This document shows, one piece after another, positions 54,066 through 61,466 of a DNA stretch of 64,000 bases; the stretch's first letter is position 1; every line of letters starts with the position of its first letter. The position numbers and the translations under genes are program-made. Source of the DNA: Rhizobium sp. NXC14 (lineage in GTDB: Bacteria > Pseudomonadota > Alphaproteobacteria > Rhizobiales > Rhizobiaceae); the NCBI RefSeq assembly GCF_002117485.1, contig NZ_CP021030.1, positions 1,181,001 through 1,245,000 on the forward strand, written 5' to 3'. The notes beneath the pieces are model-generated. The model worked only from the letters and a program-made list of their open reading frames with translations, searched no databases and was not told the origin of the DNA.

Positions 54066-54872
54066 ATGAAATTTCTGCGTCGCGTTCTGCCGATTGCCGG
54101 GCTTATGATTGCTGTCGCGCCGCTCAGCGGCTGCAACATCCTGATCCCCGATGTCGCTGCCGATTCGCCCGCCCGCTTCGTCCAGGAAACCTCGCCGGTC
54201 TTCTATCAGCCGCCGGGCGTCGATCCGCGCCGGGTGCGGCCGATCCCCGATCAGCCGGTGCCGCAGACGCGCGAGCTTTACAAGACCCAGTTCCACCAGA
54301 CCTACGGCCTGCCGCTCACCAATCCCGTGCATATGGCGATGTATGGCGAGCAGCGCGTCGAGGATTTCACTCTGCCGGCGATCCCGGTCAGCCGCATCCA
54401 GCCGCAGTTCCTGCGCCAGGAGGTCGATTACCAGACGACCGAGCGCCCTGGCACCGTCGTCGTCGATACCAAGGCGCGTTTCCTCTATTTGGTCGAGGCT
54501 AACGGCAAGGCGATGCGCTACGGCGTCGGCCTCGGCCGCGACGGTTACGCCTGGTCGGGCCGCGGCGTCATTCAGTGGAAGCAGAAATGGCCGCGCTGGA
54601 CGCCGCCGGTCGAAATGGTCTCGCGCCAGCCGGAAGTCCGCGCCTTTTCGGCGGAAAACGGCGGCATGAATCCCGGGCTTCAGAACCCGCTCGGCGCGCG
54701 CGCCATGTATATCTTCAAGGACGGCCAGGATACGCTCTATCGCATTCACGGCACGCCCGACTGGCAGTCGATCGGCAAGGCGACATCGTCGGGCTGCGTG
54801 CGCATGCTGAACCAGGATGTCGTCGATCTCTACGACCGGCTTCCTGCCAAGGCCGAGATCGTTGTGATGTAG
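54066..54872 (+). CDS. L,D-transpeptidase (YkuD), lipoprotein
   Basis: A 268-residue cell-wall enzyme. The N-terminus has a lipoprotein signal, IAVAPLSGC, with Cys at 22-23. The catalytic domain shows the YkuD motif HGTPDWQSIGKATSSGCVRM, with His and the nucleophilic Cys in SSGCVR. It makes 3-3 peptide cross-links or attaches proteins to peptidoglycan in the periplasm. It is closely related to the next gene, which looks like a tandem duplicate. Confidence 0.93.
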   Translation: MKFLRRVLPIAGLMIAVAPLSGCNILIPDVAADSPARFVQETSPVFYQPPGVDPRRVRPIPDQPVPQTRELYKTQFHQTYGLPLTNPVHMAMYGEQRVEDFTLPAIPVSRIQPQFLRQEVDYQTTERPGTVVVDTKARFLYLVEANGKAMRYGVGLGRDGYAWSGRGVIQWKQKWPRWTPPVEMVSRQPEVRAFSAENGGMNPGLQNPLGARAMYIFKDGQDTLYRIHGTPDWQSIGKATSSGCVRMLNQDVVDLYDRLPAKAEIVVM

Positions 54873-55013
54873 CGCTGCAACAGCGCTCTTCATATCGTCG
54901 GCTCCGGCCGGAACACGTCTGCGTGAAGCTATGGTTTATTTGGCGCAAGCCGATAGATTTCCTGGTGTCGTTATTCCAGGATTCCCGCATCAAAAGGAAA
55001 TCAGTCCCGCGTC

Positions 55014-55748
55014 ATGAGTTCCGATAGACATCTTTCCCGCCGCAGCTTTCTTTCCCTTTCGGCTCTGACGGCAGCCTCTGCGCTCACCGGCTGCGCCTCC
55101 TCCGTCAACACAGTGACATCGGGCGATACTTCGATCATTTACCGCTCGCCCATGCGCCTGTTCCAGTCGCCTGGTGCCTCCAGCGTGCCGAGCGGGCCTG
55201 AGCTTGCCGTCATGTACGGCCCGATCGAGGACGGCGGCTTCCTCATTCCCGCCGTTCCCTATGAAGAGATCGATCCGCGCTATTATCGACAGCGTGTCCT
55301 CGACCCCACCGGCCAGCCGCCCGGCACCATCGTCGTCGATACGCCGTCGCGTTTCCTCTATCTCGTCCAGGCCGATGGAATGGCGATGCGCTACGGCGTC
55401 GGCATCGGCCGCGAGGGTTTCGCCTGGCAGGGATCGGGCGTCATCCAGTGGCGTCAGAAATGGCCGCGTTGGAAGCCGCCGAACGAGATGGTTGCCCGCC
55501 AGCCGGAACTGGTCAAATACTCGATCGAGAACGGCGGCATGGAGCCGGGCCTGAAGAACCCGCTCGGCGCCCGCGCCCTCTATATCTTCTCGAACGGCGA
55601 GGACACGCTCTATCGCCTGCACGGCAATCCCGACTGGCGCTCGATCGGCAAGGCCGTCTCCTCGGGCTGTGTCAGGCTCTTGAACCAGGATATCATCGAT
55701 CTCTACGACCGCGTTCCGACAAAGGCGCCGATCGTCGTCTGGCAGTGA
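55014..55748 (+). CDS. L,D-transpeptidase (YkuD), tandem paralogue
   Basis: A 244-residue paralogue of the preceding gene. The N-terminus SRRSFLSLSALTAASALTGC is a lipoprotein-type signal that also has a twin Arg. The catalytic motif is HGNPDWRSIGKAVSSGCVRL. The two proteins share many segments, for example GTIVVDTPSRFLYLVQADG here and GTVVVDTKARFLYLVEANG there. A 141-bp spacer separates them. Duplicates may differ in donor or acceptor peptides. Confidence 0.93.
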   Translation: MSSDRHLSRRSFLSLSALTAASALTGCASSVNTVTSGDTSIIYRSPMRLFQSPGASSVPSGPELAVMYGPIEDGGFLIPAVPYEEIDPRYYRQRVLDPTGQPPGTIVVDTPSRFLYLVQADGMAMRYGVGIGREGFAWQGSGVIQWRQKWPRWKPPNEMVARQPELVKYSIENGGMEPGLKNPLGARALYIFSNGEDTLYRLHGNPDWRSIGKAVSSGCVRLLNQDIIDLYDRVPTKAPIVVWQ

Positions 55749-55975
55749 CGCCGCCGGGGCGGTCGTCAGTCGGCCGCCTCTGCTCACCGCTCGGAAAAGT
55801 TTTATTTTCGATTTAGCATTGCTTAATTCGGTAAAAGGCCTACATGGTGCCTATCGAATATGCTCGTGACCTTTGTCCATGCGCCAACGCGCTTCGTCAG
55901 ATCTCCTCTCAGCATCGATATTTCCCGCGGATATTCTGCCACGGGTGCACTCAAACGGTTGAAAAGGAAATCGTT

Positions 55976-56185
55976 ATGAATTCAGGCGTAGTCAAATGGT
56001 TCAATGGCACCAAAGGTTTCGGTTTCATTCAGCCTGATGACGGCTCCACGGACGTTTTCGTCCATATTTCGGCAGTCGAGCGCGCTGGCATGCGCGAACT
56101 CACCGAAGGCCAGAAGGTCCGCTACGACCTGGTCCGCGACAAGCGTTCCGGCAAGAGCGCGGCCGACAACCTTCAGGCCGCATGA
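55976..56185 (+). CDS. Cold-shock protein (CspA family)
   Basis: A 69-residue RNA-binding protein with the CSD fold. Both RNP motifs are clear: KGFGFI and VFVHI. It has [20 protein letters not shown] at the N-terminus, as in alphaproteobacterial Csp. The region upstream to 55749 is non-coding, so a long 5' leader, which often controls csp translation in the cold, is possible. ATG 55976 has GAAAAGGAAAT upstream. A good terminator lies downstream. Confidence 0.95.
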   Translation: MNSGVVKWFNGTKGFGFIQPDDGSTDVFVHISAVERAGMRELTEGQKVRYDLVRDKRSGKSAADNLQAA

Positions 56186-56289
56186 TTGTCATTCGCCTTG
56201 GTTGACCACAGATTGCGGCGCGCTGACCACGGATGTACTGGCAGCGCGCTGACCGTCAAAGGCAGCTTGGTGGCTGAATGACTGGAAGA

Positions 56290-56318
56290 GGTCGGGTTCA
56301 AGCCCGGCCTTTTGTTTT
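56290..56318 (+). terminator. Rho-independent terminator after the cold-shock gene
   Basis: GGTCGGG and CCCGGCC pair around a 6-base loop and are followed by TTTTGTTTT. It ends the csp transcript about 105 bp after its stop codon, and before the next small gene at 56353. Confidence 0.85.
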
Positions 56319-56352
56319 GAAGTTGAGCAGCCGAAGAGTTGAGGGACGCAGA

Positions 56353-56637
56353 ATGAGCAGACCAAGCTACAAGGTCGGCGACATGATCGTGCTGAAGTCC
56401 GGCCTGACCCGCACGGCAAAGGCAGACAAGCGATGCCGGATCGCCAGCATCCTGCCCAACGATCACGGGCACGTGCAATATCGCGTTCAGTTCACCGGCG
56501 AGAATTTCGAGCGCCGCATCACCGATGACGATATCGACATCGGGGAATCGCCACGGGCGGCGTCACTTGAGGCGGCCGCCAAAGCCGATGATGCCGAGCC
56601 GTGGCTGAAATTTTCGGGAATCCGCATGGGCAAGTAG
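56353..56637 (+). CDS. Small conserved-looking hypothetical protein
   Basis: A 94-residue protein starting [20 protein letters not shown], rich in beta strand and charged residues, with HVQYRVQF and [11 protein letters not shown]. It looks like a small nucleic-acid-binding barrel, but that is an inference. GAGGGACGCAGA is upstream. It follows the csp terminator and precedes rpsU, and may belong to a growth or cold-response set. Confidence 0.7.
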   Translation: MSRPSYKVGDMIVLKSGLTRTAKADKRCRIASILPNDHGHVQYRVQFTGENFERRITDDDIDIGESPRAASLEAAAKADDAEPWLKFSGIRMGK

Positions 56638-56693
56638 CCCGCCGTTTTTTATCATATGACAGCGGCCTCGCCGCCGACAGGAAGGATATTCGC

Positions 56694-56930
56694 TTGCAGG
56701 TACTCGTTAGGGATAACAATGTCGATCAGGCGTTGCGCGTGCTTAAGAAAAAGATGCAGCGTGAAGGGCTTTTTCGGGAAATGAAAGCGCGCAGCGCTTA
56801 TGAGAAGCCGTCGGAGAAGCGTGCCCGCGAAAAGGGGGAGGCCGTCCGCCGCCAGCGCAAACTTGCCCGCAAGAAGCTGCAGCGCGAGGGCCTGCTGCCG
56901 GCGCCGAAGAAGGCTGTCCGCGCTCGCTGA
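56694..56930 (+). CDS. rpsU: 30S ribosomal protein S21, TTG start
   Basis: A 78-residue S21: [20 protein letters not shown] is the conserved start, and the tail is very basic ([19 protein letters not shown]). S21 joins the small subunit and helps base pairing of the Shine-Dalgarno. The initiator is TTG 56694, with AGGAAGGATATT upstream. The rare start may limit expression. Confidence 0.93.
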   Translation: MQVLVRDNNVDQALRVLKKKMQREGLFREMKARSAYEKPSEKRAREKGEAVRRQRKLARKKLQREGLLPAPKKAVRAR

Positions 56931-57069
56931 TCCGGCCGTGGCATGCCGGCCCTATGTCACGGGCCGGTCGCCACATCTCGGCCTTGTGGAAGTACGTCCC
57001 GGCCGTAAAATGATGTTGGCATCCGAAATGCAAGGATCAAACGCCGACACTACCCGAGAAAGGGGGCAC

Positions 57070-57306
57070 ATGACCGCCACCAAGGGAGAATTCTTCAACC
57101 CCGCCAAGCTTTCGTCTCGCGACAAGGCCGAAGCGACCGATCACACGGCCCGCGCCATCATTGCCGCCGAGGCATCGGCGCGTGACAAGAAGACGGAGAA
57201 GCTGAGGGCGCTTCGTCTGCAGCAGGCCGCCGAAGACGCGGATGCCGCACCTGCGCCTGCAAAAAAGCGCCGCACGACGGCGAAGGCCGCCACTCGGCGG
57301 TCCTGA
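57070..57306 (+). CDS. Small basic hypothetical protein
   Basis: A 78-residue protein, MTATKGEFFNPAKLSSRDKA at the start and a lysine/alanine/arginine-rich tail (PAKKRRTTAKAATRRS) that resembles histone- or DNA-binding tails. GAGAAAGGGGGCAC precedes the ATG. No family recognised. It sits between rpsU and ohrR. Confidence 0.68.
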   Translation: MTATKGEFFNPAKLSSRDKAEATDHTARAIIAAEASARDKKTEKLRALRLQQAAEDADAAPAPAKKRRTTAKAATRRS

Positions 57307-57345
57307 TCCCGCCGCAGACGTCATACCGGCTTGGGGCAGGGGCTT

Positions 57346-57819
57346 TCAGCCGTCGCCGGCCCGGCCGAGATTGGCCCGCAGCCGATGCAGCATGTCGCGC
57401 ATCTCGGCCATTTCCTCGATCGTGCAGCCGGCGGCTTTTCCGATCGCCGTCATGATCGTATCGACCTCTGACTTCATCGCTTCGCCTTTCGGCGTCAGCG
57501 ACACGATCACCTGTCGCTCGTCGCGCAGATCGCGGATGCGCTTGATCAGCCCGCTCTGCTCCAGCCGTTTCAACAGCGGCGACAGCGTGCCGGAATCGAG
57601 GTCCAACTGCTCGCCGATCGTCTTCACCGGTAGTGCGCTGCGTTCCCACAGCACCAGCATTACCAGATATTGCGGATAAGTGAGGCCGACCCTGTCGAGG
57701 ATCGGTTTATAGGCGCGGGTAAAAGCATGCGCCGTCGCGTAGACGGCGAAGCACAGCTGCTTTTCCAGCCGCTTCTCTTCCTCAGGTATTTCCATCGTCT
57801 TTACCGTTTGCGCTTTCAT
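57346..57819 (-). CDS. ohrR: MarR-type organic hydroperoxide regulator OhrR
   Basis: A 157-residue regulator with the OhrR signature: the reactive cysteine Cys23 in LEKQLCFAVYATAHAF, then PQYLVMLVLWE and the winged helix DLDSGTLSPLLKRLEQSGLI with RDERQVIVSLT. Peroxide oxidises the cysteine and releases DNA. ATG 57819 is chosen because GGGGA lies eight bases upstream; ATG 57828 and 57870 are alternatives. It is divergent from ohr across a palindromic spacer. Confidence 0.9.
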   Translation of the reverse strand: MKAQTVKTMEIPEEEKRLEKQLCFAVYATAHAFTRAYKPILDRVGLTYPQYLVMLVLWERSALPVKTIGEQLDLDSGTLSPLLKRLEQSGLIKRIRDLRDERQVIVSLTPKGEAMKSEVDTIMTAIGKAAGCTIEEMAEMRDMLHRLRANLGRAGDG

Positions 57820-57884
57820 ATCCGTCATCCCCGAGGCCGCGATTGTCCTCTTTCCATTCGTGAAATGCAATTTGCAAAATTAAC

Positions 57885-57913
57885 TTGCGTACAATTTGAT
57901 TGTGCGATAGTAA
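57885..57913 (+). promoter_or_regulatory. ohr promoter with OhrR operator
   Basis: TTGCGT (57885-57890), 17 bases, and TAGTAA (57908-57913) form a promoter-like pair. In the spacer ACAAT (57891-57895) and ATTGT (57899-57903) make a palindrome of the TACAATT-type known for OhrR. It lies 40 bp upstream of ohr and 70 bp upstream of ohrR. Confidence 0.65.
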
Positions 57914-57953
57914 AATTCCAACCCGATCGAAGGGCCGACCAAAGGAGATCGTC

Positions 57954-58376
57954 ATGCCTATTCTCTATACGACCAAAGCCTCTGCCACCGGCGGCCGCGC
58001 CGGCCGCGCCGTTTCCGAAAACGGCGTTCTGGACGTGACACTGACCGTTCCCAAGGAACTCGGCGGTGACGGCGCGACCGGCACCAATCCCGAACAGCTC
58101 TTCGCTGCCGGCTACTCCGCCTGCTTCCTCGGTGCCTTGAAATTTGTTGCAGGCCAGCAGAAGGTCAAGATTCCGGAAGAGACGACCGTCTCCGCCAAGG
58201 TCGGCATCGGCCCGCGCGAAGACGGCACCGGCTTCGGCATCGAAGTAGCGCTGACGGTCGATATCCCCGGCCTCGACCGCGAAACCGCCGAAAAGCTTGC
58301 TGCCGCGGCCCACATCGTCTGCCCCTACAGCCACGCAATGCGCACCTCGACCGAAGTTCCGGTCACCGTCGCCTGA
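57954..58376 (+). CDS. ohr: Organic hydroperoxide resistance protein Ohr
   Basis: A 140-residue thiol peroxidase that reduces organic peroxides. The two reactive cysteines are Cys57 in AGYSACFLGAL and Cys123 in HIVCPYSHAMR, at the usual positions, and Arg18 is in the expected loop. AAAGGAG precedes the ATG. It is divergent from its regulator OhrR. Confidence 0.96.
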   Translation: MPILYTTKASATGGRAGRAVSENGVLDVTLTVPKELGGDGATGTNPEQLFAAGYSACFLGALKFVAGQQKVKIPEETTVSAKVGIGPREDGTGFGIEVALTVDIPGLDRETAEKLAAAAHIVCPYSHAMRTSTEVPVTVA

Positions 58377-58404
58377 TCACGGCGATTCAGCGCCTTGGAA
58401 TTGC

Positions 58405-58542
58405 CCCTCACCCTAACCCTCTCCCCGTTCTGACGGGGGGAGGGGACGTGCCCTGCGAAAGGTCGGCTTGGGACGGAGAGGTTACGGCATATCCCTTCTC
58501 CGCGTCAAAATGGGGAGAAGGTGCCGGCAGGCGGATGAGGGG
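58405..58542. repeat. RIME-like palindromic repeat, copy C
   Basis: Outer ends CCCCTCACCC and GATGAGGGG, hairpins CTCTCCCCGT with ACGGGGGGAG and CTTCTCCGCG with a TGGGGAGAAG partner, and the core ACGGCATATCC. It fills the space after ohr. Confidence 0.75.
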
Positions 58543-58551
58543 CAGGTCGCC

Positions 58552-59070
58552 CTAATCGCCCGTCGCCCGTCCACTTTGACGCGGCCGGCCCGACGCCTCA
58601 GCCGGCTTCGGCGCTTCCACCGTCACCCCCGACAGCGCCTGCAGATCCTGCCGCAGCCGTAGAACGCCGCCCGGCAATTCATCGTCGAGGGCCGCATGCG
58701 TGCTTTCCCAGATCGGCAGTGCTCTTGCCAATACCGCCTTGCCTTCTGCGGTAAGGCTGAGCAGCCGGCCGCGCCTATCCCTGGGGTTCTCCACCACTGC
58801 CACCCAGCCCCTGCGCTGTAAGGGCTTCAGCGCCGCCGTCAGCGTCGTCTGGTCCATGGCGAGCAGGGCGGCGACCGGCCCCATCGGCGGCGGTTCCGGC
58901 CGGTTCAGCGACATCATCAGGGAAAACTGCCCGTTGGTGAGGCCGGTCGGCCGCAGCGCATCGTCGAACAGCCGGGCAAGCGCGCGTGCCGCGCGCTGCA
59001 CATGGAGGCAGAGGCAGGTGTCGCGCACCATCAGCGTCGTCGAAAAGGGAAGCTCGATCGAATTTGACAT
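58552..59070 (-). CDS. MarR family transcriptional regulator
   Basis: A 172-residue regulator when started at ATG 59070 (MSNSIELPF); ATG 59076 would add two residues. The winged helix is in GPVAALLAMDQTTLTAALKP with ENPRDRRGRLLSLT. There are two cysteines (CLCL) near the N-terminus. It is divergent from the DUF899 gene and a perfect palindrome lies 12 bp before its start, so autoregulation and control of the operon opposite are likely. Confidence 0.85.
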   Translation of the reverse strand: MSNSIELPFSTTLMVRDTCLCLHVQRAARALARLFDDALRPTGLTNGQFSLMMSLNRPEPPPMGPVAALLAMDQTTLTAALKPLQRRGWVAVVENPRDRRGRLLSLTAEGKAVLARALPIWESTHAALDDELPGGVLRLRQDLQALSGVTVEAPKPAEASGRPRQSGRATGD

Positions 59071-59081
59071 GCTCATTTTAT

Positions 59082-59093
59082 ATTGATATCAAT
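59082..59093. promoter_or_regulatory. Palindromic operator candidate for the MarR regulator
   Basis: ATTGATATCAAT is a perfect 12-bp palindrome in an A/T-rich stretch between the divergent MarR and DUF899 genes. It is placed just before the MarR start. Confidence 0.5.
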
Positions 59094-59156
59094 GTAATTA
59101 GTCAAGGAGAAGGGGATGAGCCGGCTCGCCGGCAGCGCCGGAGGAGGGCGCATTTC

Positions 59157-59885
59157 ATGCAGAACGAAGTTGTTTCCCGTGAGGAATGGCTGGATGCCCG
59201 GCGTGCCCTGCTCTTGAAGGAAAAAGAGGCGACGAAGCTGCGCGACAGCATTAACGCCGAGCGCATGGCGCTGCCTTGGGTGAAGGTCGACAAGGACTAT
59301 GTCTTCGAAACGCCCGAGGGAAAGAAATCGCTCGCCGATCTCTTCGATGGCCGCAGCCAGCTTCTGATCTATCATTTCATGCTCGGCCCGGATTGGCAGG
59401 CAGGCTGCCCCGGCTGCTCCTTCCTGTCGGATCACGTTGATGGCGCGCTGCCGCATCTCAACCATCACGACGTCACCTGGGTGGCCGTTTCGCGTGCTCC
59501 GCTCGACAAGATCGCCGCCTACAAAAGGCGCATGGGCTGGAAATTTCCCTGGGTCTCGTCCTTCGGCAGCGATTTCAATTTCGATTATCACGTCTCTTTC
59601 AGTCCGGAGGATCTTGCCAAAGACAAGGTCTTCTACAATTTCACCTCTATCGAGCCGGCTGAGGCGCATGACGAACTGCCGGGCCTTAGCGCCTTCTACC
59701 GCAACGACAGGGGCGAGGTCTTTCATACCTATTCGAGCTACGCCCGTGGCCCGGAGGAACTGATCGGCACCCTGATGATCCTCGACCGCGCGCCGAAGGG
59801 CCGCAACGAGGAGAGCACGATGAATTTCGTACGCCGCCATGATGAATATGAGGATGCTGCGACGACATCGTCCTGCTGTCACTGA
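59157..59885 (+). CDS. DUF899 thioredoxin-fold protein
   Basis: A 242-residue protein. The family pattern is clear: EWLDARRALLLKEKEATKLRD at the start, then WQAGCPGCSFLSDHVDGALP with CPGC at the redox position, and DFNFDYHVSF. Related proteins occur widely and are thought to be thiol-disulfide or peroxide-linked, but the reaction is not established. GAGGAGGG is an excellent ribosome binding site for ATG 59157. First gene of a set of three. Confidence 0.88.
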   Translation: MQNEVVSREEWLDARRALLLKEKEATKLRDSINAERMALPWVKVDKDYVFETPEGKKSLADLFDGRSQLLIYHFMLGPDWQAGCPGCSFLSDHVDGALPHLNHHDVTWVAVSRAPLDKIAAYKRRMGWKFPWVSSFGSDFNFDYHVSFSPEDLAKDKVFYNFTSIEPAEAHDELPGLSAFYRNDRGEVFHTYSSYARGPEELIGTLMILDRAPKGRNEESTMNFVRRHDEYEDAATTSSCCH

Positions 59886-59928
59886 GCCATCAAACATCTG
59901 GGATATCGTCATTCGAAGGGAGGAGAGC

Positions 59929-60396
59929 ATGATGAAGGCCGCCGAAGTACTGAAAGAGCATTCCTTTTTGGAAAGACTTGTCGGCGACTGGAGCGTCACC
60001 GCACCCGAGATGTCCGACGGCCACGACTGGACGGAGACCGTCCGCTCCCTTCACGGCATCTGGTTCGTCGCCGAAGGGACCGGCCATATGCCCGACGGCA
60101 AGCCGGCCACCACGATCCTGACGCTCGGCTACAACGCCGAGAAGGGCAAATATGTCGGCAGCTGGATCGGCAGCATGATGGACTATATGTGGGTCTATGA
60201 GGGCGAGGTCGACGCCTCCGGCAATGTTCTCGACCTCTATACCACTGGACCCGACTTCAGCGGCGATGGCCTTGCCGATTACCGCGAGCAGATCACCTTC
60301 ATCGACGACAATCGCCGCACTTTCACCTCCAGCGCCAAGCAGGAGGACGGCTCGTGGAAGCAGTTCATGGAAGCGCGTTACATCCGCAAAATCTGA
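59929..60396 (+). CDS. DUF1579-like protein
   Basis: A 155-residue cytosolic protein, probably a beta barrel. FLERLVGDWSVTAPE and later TFIDDNRRTFTSSAKQEDGS match DUF1579-type proteins. AGGAGAGC precedes ATG 59929. It is 43 bp downstream of the DUF899 gene and followed 46 bp later by the VOC gene, so the three probably form one transcript. Function unknown. Confidence 0.82.
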   Translation: MMKAAEVLKEHSFLERLVGDWSVTAPEMSDGHDWTETVRSLHGIWFVAEGTGHMPDGKPATTILTLGYNAEKGKYVGSWIGSMMDYMWVYEGEVDASGNVLDLYTTGPDFSGDGLADYREQITFIDDNRRTFTSSAKQEDGSWKQFMEARYIRKI

Positions 60397-60442
60397 CAAT
60401 CACGACGCCCAAGCGAAAAGGCGGCGTCAGAAGAGGGAGAGC

Positions 60443-61225
60443 ATGATGTCCAAGACGCATGGAAAGTTCATTTGGTGTGAGCTGATGACATCAGACACCT
60501 CAGCCGCCGCAAAATTCTACAGCTCCGTCGTCGGCTGGACCACCTCGGACATGCAGGTGGAGGGCGTGCCGACCTATACGATCTTCGAGGCGAACGGCAT
60601 CGGGGTCGCCGGCCTGATGGAGTTTCCGGCCGAGCTTGAAGGCCAAGGCATTCCGCCGAACTGGACGGGCTATGTCGGTGTCGACGATGTCGATCAGACG
60701 GCGAGAGATTTCGCCGCCAATGGCGGCGCAGTCCGCCGGCCGCCCCAGGACATCCCGACCGTCGGCCGCTTCGCTGTCGTCGCCGATCCGCATGGCGCCG
60801 TCATCTGCATCATGACGCCAGCGCCGATGGAACAGACCTGGCCGGAACTCGCCCCCGACGCGCCCGGCAACATCGGCTGGCACGAACTCTATGCCGGCAA
60901 CGGCAGGGAAGCTGTTTCCTTCTATTCCAAGCTGTTCGGCTGGACGAAGGATAGCGAGATGGATATGGGGCCGATGGGCGTCTATTACCTCTTCTCCCAT
61001 GACGGCCGGCAGATCGGCGGCATGATGACCAAGCCCGACAGCGTGCCCATGCCCTGCTGGAGCTACTATTTCATCGTCCCCGCCATCGATGCGGCGATCG
61101 AACGCGTCACATCGGGCGGCGGCAAGGTCGTCAACGGCCCGATGGAAGTCCCGGGCGGTAGCTGGATCATCCAGGCCACCGATCCCCAGGGCGCCTTCTT
61201 CTGCCTGGTGGCGCCGAAGCGGTAG
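60443..61225 (+). CDS. VOC family (glyoxalase-like) protein with two domains
   Basis: A 260-residue protein with two VOC repeats. The first starts GKFIWCELMTSDTSAAAKFY and the second GNIGWHELYAGNGREAVSFY, each followed by GVVGWT/LFGWT-like strands. Metal-binding positions (Glu, His) can be seen in WCELM and WHELY. The fold covers glyoxalases, dioxygenases and resistance proteins, so the reaction is open. GAGGGAGAGC precedes the ATG. Last gene of the DUF899-DUF1579-VOC set. Confidence 0.85.
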   Translation: MMSKTHGKFIWCELMTSDTSAAAKFYSSVVGWTTSDMQVEGVPTYTIFEANGIGVAGLMEFPAELEGQGIPPNWTGYVGVDDVDQTARDFAANGGAVRRPPQDIPTVGRFAVVADPHGAVICIMTPAPMEQTWPELAPDAPGNIGWHELYAGNGREAVSFYSKLFGWTKDSEMDMGPMGVYYLFSHDGRQIGGMMTKPDSVPMPCWSYYFIVPAIDAAIERVTSGGGKVVNGPMEVPGGSWIIQATDPQGAFFCLVAPKR

Positions 61226-61250
61226 CGATATTGGCGGTAGTACCGTGAGG

Positions 61251-61440
61251 CCCCCTCATCCGACCCTTCGGGCTACCTTCTCCCCGATGGGTAGAAGGGG
61301 AGTTGCGGCAGCGGCCTCTTCTTGCCGCTGCCGTTTGCGATGGAGGAAACAGTACGGCATATCCCTTCTCCCCTCGGGGGTCCGAAGGACGGGCGAGACC
61401 CGCGGCTCGCCCCGGTGCATGCCGGCAGGCAGATGAGGGG
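61251..61440. repeat. RIME-like palindromic repeat, copy D (with insertion)
   Basis: Ends CCCCTCATCC and GATGAGGGG, with the core ACGGCATATCC. The right part contains about 60 extra bases (61380-61435) not present in the other copies. It lies between the VOC gene and the ABC-F gene. Confidence 0.65.
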
Positions 61441-61466
61441 GCCACACGGCACGCCGCCAACGCTAA

